Source of the DNA: CAZYBO01 sp964645205
GTDB taxonomy: Bacteria; Pseudomonadota; Alphaproteobacteria; Rickettsiales; SXRF01
NCBI GenBank assembly: GCA_964645205.1
Contig: CAZYBO010000005.1
Coordinates: 1-64,000 of the forward strand
DNA length: 64,000 bases
Direction of reading: 5' to 3'
A model generated the notes under the pieces. The model had not been told where the DNA came from, searched no databases, and worked only from the letters and a program-made list of their open reading frames with translations. A program made the translations under genes and the position numbers. Shown in pieces: positions 7,951-18,300 of the stretch (position 1 is its first letter; every line of letters begins with the position of its first letter).

Positions 7951-9365
7951 CGGATTTTTTTCCTTGCTTCAGCTACAGCTTTTTTCACGTTCGCAGGCGC
8001 GGTACCACCGAAGCTCACGCGGCTTTTTGCGGAGTGCTCTGCTCCAAGCACGGAGAATATGTCCTTGCGGATTTTCGGTTCCACCGATTGCAACTCCTGT
8101 AACGTCAACGCTTCCAGCGTTTTGCTTTTCGATGACGCGAGCTTCACTATTTGCGCCGTGGTGTGATGCGCATTGCGGAAGGGCATTTTCAGCTCGCGTA
8201 CCAGCCAATCGGCAAGGTCGGTAGCGGTGGCGTATCCGGCACCTGCAGCGGCTTCCATCGTTTTGCGCTGCGCGGTGAAATCGAGCACCATGCCAGACAT
8301 GGCCTGCACGCAGACCATCAAATTTTCCGCCGTGTCGAATACGGGTTCCTTGTCTTCCTGCATGTCTTTATTATAGGCGAGCGGCAGGGCTTTCATGGTG
8401 GTAAGCAGGCTCACAAGGTTGCCGAACATGCGGCCGGATTTTCCGCGCACCAGCTCGGCGGCATCGGGATTGCGCTTCTGCGGCATGATCGAGCTGCCGG
8501 TGGACCATGCGTCGGAAAAACGGATGAAGCCGAACTGCACGCTTGACCAGTTGACCATTTCCTCCGCCAGCCGCGACAGATGCACTGCGCAGATGGACGA
8601 CAGCGATAAAAATTCCAACGCGAAATCGCGGTCGGATACCGCGTCGAGCGAATTGCTCATCGCTTTGGAGAAACCTAACTCTTTCGCCGTGAATGCGCGG
8701 TCGATGGGAAACGACGTGCCAGCAAGCGCGGCAGCGCCTAGCGGCGATTCGTTGAGCCGCGCACGCGCGTCGCTCACACGCGAACGGTCGCGCGCGATCA
8801 TTTCCACATAGGCGAGCAGGTGGTGGCCGAGCGTGACCGGCTGTGCGGTTTGCAGGTGTGTGAAGCCTGGCATGAGCGTGTCGAAATGTTCTTCGGCGCG
8901 TTTGAGGAGCGCGAGTTGCAATGTTTTCAACGCAGCGTCCAGCGCATCGAGCGCATCGCGCACATAGAGGCGGAACGCGGTGGCGACCTGATCGTTGCGC
9001 GAGCGTGCGGTGTGCAGCCTGCCGGCAGCGTCGCCGATGCGGTCTTTCAGCGCGGATTCGATGTTCATGTGGATGTCTTCGAGGCTGTCCTTGAAAACGA
9101 ATTTCCCGGCTTCGATGTCTTTTAAAATCGCCTGCAAACCCTGCACGATGGCTTTGCTGTCGGCCTCACTGATAATTTTTTGTTTTGCGAGCATCTTCGC
9201 ATGTGCGACGGAACCTTGTATGTCCTGCCGGTAAAGCTGCTTGTCAAAGCTGACGGATGCGTTAATCTTGGCCAGCAGCGCATCGGGCGCGTGCGAAAAC
9301 TGCCCGCCCCACATCGGGTTGGCGGATGCTACTTTCGGCTTATTCGTGCGTTTCTTACCGCTCAT
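7947..9365 (-). CDS. argH: Argininosuccinate lyase
   Basis: Cleaves argininosuccinate to arginine and fumarate, the last step of arginine synthesis. The 472-residue protein has the fumarase-superfamily signature GSSIMPQKRNPD (290-301) containing the catalytic Ser loop, HTARSRNDQ (118-126) and FTHLQ with the catalytic His170. It is divergent from the TlpA-like gene (14 bases apart) and overlaps the downstream lptM-like gene by four bases. Confidence 0.96.
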   Translation of the reverse strand: MSGKKRTNKPKVASANPMWGGQFSHAPDALLAKINASVSFDKQLYRQDIQGSVAHAKMLAKQKIISEADSKAIVQGLQAILKDIEAGKFVFKDSLEDIHMNIESALKDRIGDAAGRLHTARSRNDQVATAFRLYVRDALDALDAALKTLQLALLKRAEEHFDTLMPGFTHLQTAQPVTLGHHLLAYVEMIARDRSRVSDARARLNESPLGAAALAGTSFPIDRAFTAKELGFSKAMSNSLDAVSDRDFALEFLSLSSICAVHLSRLAEEMVNWSSVQFGFIRFSDAWSTGSSIMPQKRNPDAAELVRGKSGRMFGNLVSLLTTMKALPLAYNKDMQEDKEPVFDTAENLMVCVQAMSGMVLDFTAQRKTMEAAAGAGYATATDLADWLVRELKMPFRNAHHTTAQIVKLASSKSKTLEALTLQELQSVEPKIRKDIFSVLGAEHSAKSRVSFGGTAPANVKKAVAEARKKIR

Positions 9366-9379
9366 CAGGAGTTCCTTTT

Positions 9380-9922
9380 ATGCCCCCTATCCATACAGGA
9401 AATGGCCGCAACCGCGCAAGCGGGAATCTGGCGGCGTTTGCCTGCCTTTTATGGCTTTCCCTGCCCTGCGCCGCCAGCGCCGAACCCACTCCCATTGCCA
9501 CGATCAAACCAGGGACGCCAGCGCCCAGCGTGCAGTTCAAGGATGAATCCGGCCAGATGCAAGCGCTGGACGCCAAGGGCGCCACACTTACCGTCGTGCA
9601 TCTGTGGGCGACCTGGTGCATCCCCTGCATCGCGGAACTGCCGAGGGTGGATGAGGCGGCGAAGGCCTATGAAAAGCGCGGTGTCAGAATGCTGGCGATT
9701 GCGCTGGACGGCAACGATACGGCCAAAGTCACCACGTTCTACAATAAGCACGGCATTACCGCGCTGAAACCTTATCTCGACCCCAAAATGCAGGTTTTCC
9801 GGGCTTTTGGCGTCAACGGACTACCGTCTACGATCTTTATCGACAAGAACGGTAACCAGATCGCCCGTGCCGACGGCTCACTGGCCTGGGACGCGATGAC
9901 GCTGGAAGGATTCCTACCCTAG
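9380..9922 (+). CDS. TlpA-family thioredoxin-like periplasmic oxidoreductase
   Basis: A 180-residue protein with an N-terminal signal/anchor (about 18-35, ending CAASA) and one thioredoxin fold with active site WATWCIPC and the cis-proline strand GLPSTIFID. Such proteins reduce periplasmic disulfides, often for cytochrome c maturation. I chose the ATG at 9380 because AGGAG at 9368-9372 is 7 bases upstream; an in-frame ATG 18 codons earlier would overlap argH. Its 3' end overlaps the convergent HAD gene by nine bases. Confidence 0.85.
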   Translation: MPPIHTGNGRNRASGNLAAFACLLWLSLPCAASAEPTPIATIKPGTPAPSVQFKDESGQMQALDAKGATLTVVHLWATWCIPCIAELPRVDEAAKAYEKRGVRMLAIALDGNDTAKVTTFYNKHGITALKPYLDPKMQVFRAFGVNGLPSTIFIDKNGNQIARADGSLAWDAMTLEGFLP

Positions 9923-10723
9923 GCTCGGCAGCACATAGTGCGGCACAAGGTTCAGTGTGCGGCACATGGTTTCGATCTCCGCCGGGGAATGGTGTTTCAG
10001 GATGCCACCGGTAATCAGCATGGCGTCCACCCCGAAACTGAGCGCGCCGGGGATGTCGGTTTCTAAACTGTCTCCCACCGCCAGTATCCGCGATTTCGGG
10101 ATGCCGGGGAATTGCGTCATGCAATAGTCGTAAATCGAAGCGTAGGGCTTTCCGAACCATGTGACGTCGCCGCCGAGCCGCTCGTAGGCTTTCGCCAGCA
10201 CGCCCGCGCAGGCGAAACGCTCGCCGGTTTGTTTCACCACCTCCATGTCGGGATTCAGGCAGAGCATGGGCAGGTTTTGCGCCTTCGCCGCGCGGAACAA
10301 CATGCCGAAATCCTCTGCCGATTGCTCCTCGCTGCCGAAGCCCACATTGAGCAGAAAATCCGCCAGCTTGATGTCATCCGTGCGCGTGTAATCCAGCCCG
10401 TCGAGAATGTCGGCGTCTTTGGAGGGGCCGATATAGTAGTATTTTCTTGCGGGCTGGTTTTCGAGCCACCGGTAGCCAATCTCGCCCGATGAAACTGCGA
10501 AATCGTACAGTTCCCGCTCAATGCCAAGTTCGCCCAGCACGTGGATGACCTTGTGTGCGCGGCGCGGCGCGTTGGAAATGAACGCAACTTTTTTTCCGTC
10601 TTTTTTGAGCTGCACCAGCACGTCTTTTACGCCCGGATAAAGATGCGAACCATCATGCACCACGCCCCAGAGATCGAGGAGGAAAGCGTCGTAGCGCGGG
10701 GTGATGGCGGAGAGGGTTTGCAT
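9914..10723 (-). CDS. HAD-superfamily class IIA phosphatase (TIGR01459-like)
   Basis: A 269-residue haloacid-dehalogenase phosphatase. Motif I is DLWGVVHDG (17-25), in which the first Asp is the nucleophile and a Val-His replaces the usual x-D. Motif II is FISNAPR (48-54), and motif III/IV is near GKPY and AVGDSLETDIPGA. The large class IIA cap lies between motifs II and III. It matches the alphaproteobacterial subfamily next to tRNA-synthetase or FAD-synthesis genes; substrate unknown, probably a small phosphorylated metabolite. It lies 10 bases after lysK on the same strand. Confidence 0.8.
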   Translation of the reverse strand: MQTLSAITPRYDAFLLDLWGVVHDGSHLYPGVKDVLVQLKKDGKKVAFISNAPRRAHKVIHVLGELGIERELYDFAVSSGEIGYRWLENQPARKYYYIGPSKDADILDGLDYTRTDDIKLADFLLNVGFGSEEQSAEDFGMLFRAAKAQNLPMLCLNPDMEVVKQTGERFACAGVLAKAYERLGGDVTWFGKPYASIYDYCMTQFPGIPKSRILAVGDSLETDIPGALSFGVDAMLITGGILKHHSPAEIETMCRTLNLVPHYVLPSLG

Positions 10724-10733
10724 GTGCGCGGCT

Positions 10734-12326
10734 CTATGCCGCCAGGTTTTCTTTAGCCAGCACGCGGCGGATCAGCGACACGGTTTCGGCCTTGCCGTAG
10801 AGCTTTACGAACGAGCCCATGCGGGGGCCTTGGGGCTGGCCGAGCATGGTTTCGTACATCGCCGCGAACCACGATTTGAGCTGCGCGGCGTCGAAATGGC
10901 GCTTGCCGATTTCGTAGATTTCGGTTTGCAGTTCTTCGGCGGTGGTGCTGGCGGGTGAGCGTTCGAGGTAATCGGCCAGCTCCAATAGCGCTTTTTCTTC
11001 CACATCGGTGGGTAAGCGGAATTTTTTCGTCGGTTTCACGAAGTCGGTGTAGTAATTCACCGCGCCGGTTACGAGCTGGTCGACGAACGGGTGCGTGGCG
11101 GGCGACATGTGCGGCATGTAGCGCGAAATGAAGCCCCACAGCACCTTCGGGTCGTCGGTATTGGCCACACCCGCGAGGTTGAGCAGCAGATTGAAGCCCG
11201 GCACGCCTTCCGGCGCGGGCGGTTTGCCGCCATGGATATGCCACGCGGGGTTGTTCATCTGCGCGGGTTGTTCTTCCTTTGGGAATTTTTCGAGGAACGA
11301 TTGGTACTCGTCTACCGCGCGCGGGATGACGTCGAAATAGAGGCGCTTGGCCTTGCGCGGCGACTGGTACATGTAATAGGACAGCGACTCTTGCGGCGCG
11401 TAACGCAGCCACTCGTCGATGGTCAGGCCGTTGCCTTTCGACTTGGAAATTTTCTGGCCTTTTTCGTCGAGGAACAGCTCAAACATGAACTGGTTCGGCG
11501 GCATGCCGCCTGCGATTTTGCAGATGGCATCGTAGAGTTCGGCCGATGTCAGATGATCCTTGCCGTACATCTCGTAATCCACCCCGAGCGCCGCCCAGCG
11601 CATGCCCATGTCGGGCTTCCACTGGAGCTTGCAATGGCCGCCGGTGACGGGCACTTCTTCCTTGCTACCATCTTCTTCGATGTAGGTGATGGTGCCTTTT
11701 TCAACGTTCGTTTCCACGACTTTGGCGAGCAATACCTTGCCGGAGCGCGGCGAAACCGGCAAAAACGGGCTGTAGGTTTCCTGACGTTCCGCGCCCAGCG
11801 TAGGCAACATCACATCCATCACTTGCTGGTAGTTTTTGAGCAGCACCAGCAATGTTTTGTCGAACTCACCGGATTTGTAGGTGGCGGTGGAGCTTTTGAA
11901 TTCGTACTCGAAGCCGAAATGGTCGAGGAACGCGCGAAGCCGCGCATTCATGTGATGGCCGAAGCTCTCATGCGTGCCGAACGGATCGGGGATCGAGGTG
12001 AGCGGCTTGCCGAGATTCGCCTTGATCATCTCCTGCTGCGGCAGATTGTCCGGCACTTTGCGCAAGCCGTCCATATCGTCGGAAAAACAAATCAGCCGCG
12101 TGGGGATGTCGCTGATGGCTTCAAATGCGTGCCGCACCATGCTGGTGCGCGCCACTTCGCCGAACGTGCCGATATGCGGCAGGCCGGAAGGCCCGTAGCC
12201 GGTTTCAAATAATACATAGCCTTTTGCGGGCGGCGCACTTTTATAGCGCTCCACGAGCGCAAGCGCTTCCTGAAACGGCCATGCGGAGCAGGCAGGCGCG
12301 AGAGTCCTCAATGCGTCTTTAGTCAC
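10734..12326 (-). CDS. lysK: Lysyl-tRNA synthetase, class I
   Basis: Charges tRNA-Lys. This is the archaeal-type class I enzyme that replaces class II LysS in many alphaproteobacteria. The 530-residue protein has the class I HIGH-like motif PSGLPHIG (46-53) and KMSKS-like KISKSKG (292-298), with FETGYGPSG and GKDHL as further landmarks. The C-terminal half is helical, as expected for the anticodon-binding domain. It starts 14 bases after the end of the giant multidomain gene and may be read from the same transcript. Confidence 0.95.
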   Translation of the reverse strand: MTKDALRTLAPACSAWPFQEALALVERYKSAPPAKGYVLFETGYGPSGLPHIGTFGEVARTSMVRHAFEAISDIPTRLICFSDDMDGLRKVPDNLPQQEMIKANLGKPLTSIPDPFGTHESFGHHMNARLRAFLDHFGFEYEFKSSTATYKSGEFDKTLLVLLKNYQQVMDVMLPTLGAERQETYSPFLPVSPRSGKVLLAKVVETNVEKGTITYIEEDGSKEEVPVTGGHCKLQWKPDMGMRWAALGVDYEMYGKDHLTSAELYDAICKIAGGMPPNQFMFELFLDEKGQKISKSKGNGLTIDEWLRYAPQESLSYYMYQSPRKAKRLYFDVIPRAVDEYQSFLEKFPKEEQPAQMNNPAWHIHGGKPPAPEGVPGFNLLLNLAGVANTDDPKVLWGFISRYMPHMSPATHPFVDQLVTGAVNYYTDFVKPTKKFRLPTDVEEKALLELADYLERSPASTTAEELQTEIYEIGKRHFDAAQLKSWFAAMYETMLGQPQGPRMGSFVKLYGKAETVSLIRRVLAKENLAA

Positions 12327-12340
12327 AACCGGTAACGCCC

Positions 12341-15300
12341 TTACGTTTTTTTCCTGTCAAAGAACCCGGCAATCGACATCCTGAGGTTGTCGCCCGCCTG
12401 TTCGTTAACCCTCGTTACCATGTGATAGGCATCGTTGGCAATAAATACCATACGGTTGCGCTTGGGGAAAATACACCGCGCCATACCGTGCTCCATCAAC
12501 AATTCGTCGAGATTGCCCGCATGGAGGTATTTCATCTGGTAGAATTCCATCTGGTCGTTGCGGTTGCGGAATTCGTGGACGAAGCGGTTGCTTTCCGGGT
12601 CCATCAGCAGCAACAGCCCGCCCCAGTGCGGCCGCCAGGTGGGGTTGAGGAAATAGGCGTAGGCGCCGGTATAGACGCCGGAGCCGTCATCGTGCATCGC
12701 CAGCCCCGTGCCCTGCGGGTAGAGCCATGCGGTGGCGGTAACGTGCGTCCAGTTCTGCACCGGCTTGCCGATCATATGCTCCACATGCGGCTGCATGGCG
12801 ACCAAGTGGTCGGTGAACAGATCGAGATCGGTGTTCGTGGGGTAGACGAAATCGCCCTGCGGCTTCGGCGACCCTTCGGGATAGCGGAACAGGTTGAGCG
12901 TGCTGCGCAGCGGAAAACCGTCATGCACATGCCATGCGCGCGCGGTTTTACCCTTGGTATTGATATGCTCGTATTCCGTGCGCTGCGCGAATTTAAGCAC
13001 ACGCTGGAACACGGCTTCCGGCAGGAAATCGTCAAACACGATGCCGCTGGGCGATTCGAAGATTTTTTTCGGCTTGTGCCCGCCCAACGTGATGATCGCA
13101 GGCCCCACCTGTTTCGCGGGTTCGGCAGTGACCACGGCCGCAGGCGCGGGCGTTTCCACGCGCTCGTTGAGCACCACGTATTTATCCCACCAGTCGCGGT
13201 AGAAGAAATCGCGGCTCTGGCGCAGTTCCGGATAGGTACGCAGTACCGGTACGTAATCCTTGATCTTCAGCGGGCTTCCCTTGCTGGCAAGGTAATGGCG
13301 GCGGTGCGCTTCGTCCGCCTGCCCGTGCATGAACGCCACCAGCACGAAACGTTCCCCCTTGGTAACGGGGCGCGCCTCATGCATCGTTGCGCAGGAAAAT
13401 GCGATCGCACCGCCTAATTCAGGACGGTAAACATGGTCGTCATATTCCGGGAACTTCAGGCCGCCGCCTTCGTAATTGTCGCTCAGATGCACGGTCATGG
13501 CGATGCGGCGATACCCGAGCGGCACATCGAAATTATCGCGGTGCTGCTTGAAGAAGCCGCCCTTCTCGCCGGTATAGAGACCGATCTTGTATAATTCGCG
13601 GTGTGTGATTTCAACGCCGAAGATTTTTTTAATCTCCGGGAATACGCTGCGTGACAGCTTTTCATCGATCTCATCCAGCAATTTGCCGCCGACGATGAAA
13701 TCGGTGCGCACTTTGGTGTTGGGGCGGTAGGCGTGCGTGGCCTCCACGCCGACAGTGCCGTCAAACGTTTTGCCGGTGCGGAATGCGTCGATACATTTCT
13801 TGCAGAATTCCGGCGTGAATGCGTTGGGGATAAGCAGCGCGGGTGGTAACTCGCTGATAATACGCTGCTCGCCGTTTTTCTTATGGAAAACGGCGATGGA
13901 TTCCTTGCAATCGCGAAGAATAGCTTCCACCAGCGCTTCCGGCGAGAGGTTGAGGTAGCGGTTGACGATCTTGAGGTTGTGGTTGAACAGGAATGCGGCT
14001 GGCGGCATCTCCTTGTCGCCCGGCCTGCAAATGCCGAACGCATGCGCGACCTTGCGGCCGGGATCAGCCCACAGCACATGCGGCGTCTTGATTTTTTCCT
14101 TGAGAGCAATCACGTTTTCCACCGTGTCGTCAAACGCGAACATCTGCCAGATTTCCATTTTCTCCGAACGCGCAAGCTGCTGCGACATGGCGCGGAAAAA
14201 CGCCGTGGCGTAGGCGATGTCGCCTACCGGCAGGAAAAACAGCATGCTGTGACGCCCCGCATGCAACTCCATGCCGCGTATCTTGCGGTTGGTGTCCTCA
14301 ATCTCAAACATCGGCGCATAATCGCCGAATTCCAGCATCGGCATGCCGCCCGGCAGCGAGCGGTACGGCTCCGCCATCGGGTTCATCTCGTCTTTTGCCG
14401 CCGTCTGCGCAATCGGCGCCAGTTGCTTCGGCGCAACCGCGTCGGCAGCCGCAGGCGGCGCTTTCTGCGCAGGCTTATCGCCCAGCTCGGGTATAAGAAT
14501 TGGATTGCTGCGGTAGAGCTTCAGGTCTTTGATGAACTCGCACCGCAACGCGCGCGCGCTTGCAACCTTCCGCTTGAAATCGATGCCGCAATACTCTTCA
14601 AATTGCGCCAGCGAGCGTGCGCTGCCCCAACCGTATTTGTGCATCTCCTTCGTAATTTCAGGATCGTTGGAAACGCTGTAACCCGTCATGTGGTTGAAGC
14701 GTTGCAGCCCGCGGTTGCGCAGGAACATGATCTTCTTCTCATCCTCCTTGCGCATGTCGCGCCAGTGCAGCGGACGCACGCTGTCGGCGGTGTTGTAGTA
14801 GTGATAGAGCATCTGTGTGCGCGCGCTGAATACATCCCAGCCGTGCGTGTAGAGCCGCGCGGCGTAAGCGATTTCCTCCTGATCGAAATAAAGGTACGGA
14901 TCGTAAGGCACTTCCTCGATGATCTCCGCCCGTGAAAAAACGAACCCTGCGGAAACGAACGCGCCGTTGAGCGGTTTCGGCGGCGAACGGTCGATCATTT
15001 CGCCTTTGCCGCGGATATTGCCGTCCGGCGTGAAGGGCTGCACACGGCGAACGGTGGGGCGCAATTCCTTCTGCAAATTGTTCGGCGGCGTGTATGCGGC
15101 CGGGCTGCAGGTAAGCAACGGCTTGGGCGATTCGCATGCGGCCAGCTCCTCGATCATCAGGCGATCCCAGCCGGGAACGAACCGCATGTGCGAGTCGATC
15201 ATCAGCGTGTATTCCTCGCCGTCCCACATCTGCTGCGTCATGTGGCGCGCCCAGCAGACGCCTTCGGCCTCGCGCCAGTCCACAGGCATGACGCGCACCT

Positions 15301-18300
15301 GATCGGGACGCGTGGAGACTTCAAAGCAATTCTTGTCTTCTTCCTCATCGAACTGCCAGCAAATGCCCACGGTGATGCGGTCGGGATTTTCCGCTTTTTC
15401 AAAAAGGTCTTTTACCGTCCACTGGCATTCGGGGTCGCGGTAGCTGGCGATCTGGACATAGATACGGCCTGCGCCGGTATTGTTTTTTGCCTGTTTTGCC
15501 ATGCCGTACTCACCTTTCTCCGCACGTTCGTCGAACGTTTTTGTAGCAAAATTCACTCCGCTATAGGCTTGATATGCGTCAAGCGTGCGCTCCGTGCCCA
15601 ACCCATATATATCAAGGTCGCGGGTAATCTCGGGGTCGTGCGAAATCTCTGTGCCGAGGAGGTGCTTGACGCGTGCAAATGATTTCGCATTGAGCGCGCC
15701 CCAGTCCTTGTGGTCGGAAAAATGCGTAGGACGCTTGCCGCGATCCCAGTCATGGTAAATACACAGGCGGTTGGGATGGAATAGATCGTAGCCGTGCGTC
15801 CACAGCCTGACCGCCAGCGAAATTTCCTCGCCGAAGAAATACAGGTTCGGGTCGTAGGGCACGTCCTCGATCATCTGCGCGGGGCCGAAATACATGCAGG
15901 CGCTGGCGAACGCGCCCGCGATCGGCTTGTCGGGAAACTGCCCTGTGCGGAAGGCAGGCTTGCCGTGCATGAGGAAAATGCCGTTCTGGTCGAACGCTTT
16001 GGCCGCCATGCCGAACACCCATTCGCGGTCGGTGTTGTCCGGCGGCGTGAACCCGGACGGATAGCAGGTCAGCACGGCTTTGGGGTTAGCGCAATCCTCC
16101 CACATCGATAGCAGGATTTCATCCCAGCCCGGCTCGAAGCGCATATGGCTGTCGATCTGCAGGGTGAATTCCTCGCCCTGCCATAATTTCTGCGTCAGGC
16201 TGCGCGCCCAGCACACGCCCCTGCCCTCATGCGCGTTCACCTCATGCACGCGCACCTGCTGCGGCCTCGGGTACGGCACCTGGAAGCAGATGTCGTCCTC
16301 ACCCTTCACGAACTGCCAGCATATGCCGACGGAAATCCGCTCCGGGTGCGTGGCCTTATCGAACAGGTCTTTCACCGTATTCTGGCAATCAGGGTCGCGG
16401 TAGCTGGCGATTTGCACGAACATGCGCGGGCGGTTCGACACAGCGCTCACCGCACCTTTTTTTTCCGATTGCTTACGCGCCGCCATGTTCCATTTTCCTT
16501 CCCTTGCATCCCCTGTAATACCATGTTTTTCCCAGTTTACGCCAGCAAAAGCCCATAGGCCGTCCAGCCCGCGCCGGCTTCCAAGCCCATAGCGGTCGAT
16601 CTCGGCAAGCGCCTGCGCATCATCGGTTTTTTCAAAGCCCAGCAAGTGCAACACGCGCCTGCGCGAACGCTGGCTGTCCTCGCTTTGCAGGTCACGGTAG
16701 GTTTGCAGGTGCAGCCGGTCTTTACGTACCCAGTAATGGTACATCACCGTGCAATCGGGCTGGTAAATGTCCCAGCCATGCGTCCACAGCCGCGCGCTGG
16801 TGCTGATCTCGTCCCCATAGAAATGGAAATGCGGATCCACAGGCACTTCGCGGAACGCCTGCGCCCGTGCAAAAGCGAAATTGGCGATAAAAAACGGCGA
16901 CGGGTACAGCCCGGAACGCTCCTCATCCGCCAGCGGGACATATGCGCCGCTGATATGCAGCCGCTGCGGGCTTTGCTGCGAACTGAAGCCGCGCACACGG
17001 GTGCGCAGGCAGTGCATGGGGTAGAAATCGAGCTGGTTGGGCGGCTCGTAATTGGGAAGGTAGGTGCTGAGCATTGCCTTTTCCGAAGGGCAGCGCGCCA
17101 GCGTGCGGATAAGCGTTTCATCCCAGTCGTCCTCGAAACGCATGTGGCTGTCGATCTGGAGGATATACTCCTCACCGTCCCACAATCGATGCGCCTCGCT
17201 GCGCGCCCAGTTCGCGCCTTTACTGTTCCTGTAATCCACCTCCCGTATGCGCGTCTGCGAAGGAAATTCTATCGGGAGCGCACATTCTTCGTCGACAGAC
17301 GCATCGAGCTGCAGGCATACCCCTACGAATACGCGCTGCGGGTGTGCGGCCTTGGCGAACATGTCGCGGATCGTCCATTTGCATTCCGGGTCGCGGTGGC
17401 TGGCGATGGCGACGAAAATACGCGGATGCGCGGCCGATGCGCGCGATGCCGGCGCAGGCGTGTTGCGCAGGCTCCATTTGCTTTTGCGCGCGAACGGTTC
17501 GACCGTCCGTTCCGCGATATTGATGCCCGCAAACGCCCAATACTGCTCCAGCGTGCGCTCACTGCCCACGCCGTATTTTTCAATCTCCGCCAGCGCCGAT
17601 GCCTCGGTGGTTTTTTCAATACCCAGCACGTGCAGGTTACGCAGGCGCGAGAGATGATTGCGGTCGAGCGTATGGTCGCGGTACATCGCGCCGTCTTTGA
17701 CATCCTTGCGATCCCAGTAATGGTAAAGCACCACTTTGTTGAGGTGGAAAATATCGTAGCCGTGCGTCCACAGCCGCGCGGAATAGTTGACCTCTTCGCC
17801 CCAAAAATAAATATACGGGTCGAACGGAATTTCCTGCTGCACCGAGGAACGCGCGAACATGAAATTGCCCACCCACATGCACGTCGGCAGCAGTTTGCCG
17901 TGCAGCATGTCGCTGGGCACCATGCGGTTGCTCAGATAGACAAGCTGCGCGTCACCGGGCTTCGCGATGAAATTCACCGCCGCCAGCGGCATCATGCCTT
18001 CCATATCCTGTTTCGTGTCGGGCGGGGTGTAGCCGGGCAGCCATGCGGTCAGCACCGATTTTTCCGATGGGCAGCGGTGCAACTGCTCGATCAGCGTATC
18101 GTCCCAGCCGCGTTCAAAACGATGGTGCGCCTGTATCTGCATGGTGTATTCCTCACCCTGCCACAGGCGCTGCGCTTCAGCGCGCGCCCAACCCGCGCCC
18201 TTCGCATCGCGTATATGATACTCCACCACACGCACCTGCTTTTCGCGCGGGTAGCGCAAGTTGAAACAGTCTTTGTCCGCGTCGGGATCGAACTGCCAGC

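Noticed and set aside
11091..12212. 373-codon open frame antisense to lysK
   Set aside because: Shadow of the class I lysyl-tRNA synthetase gene.
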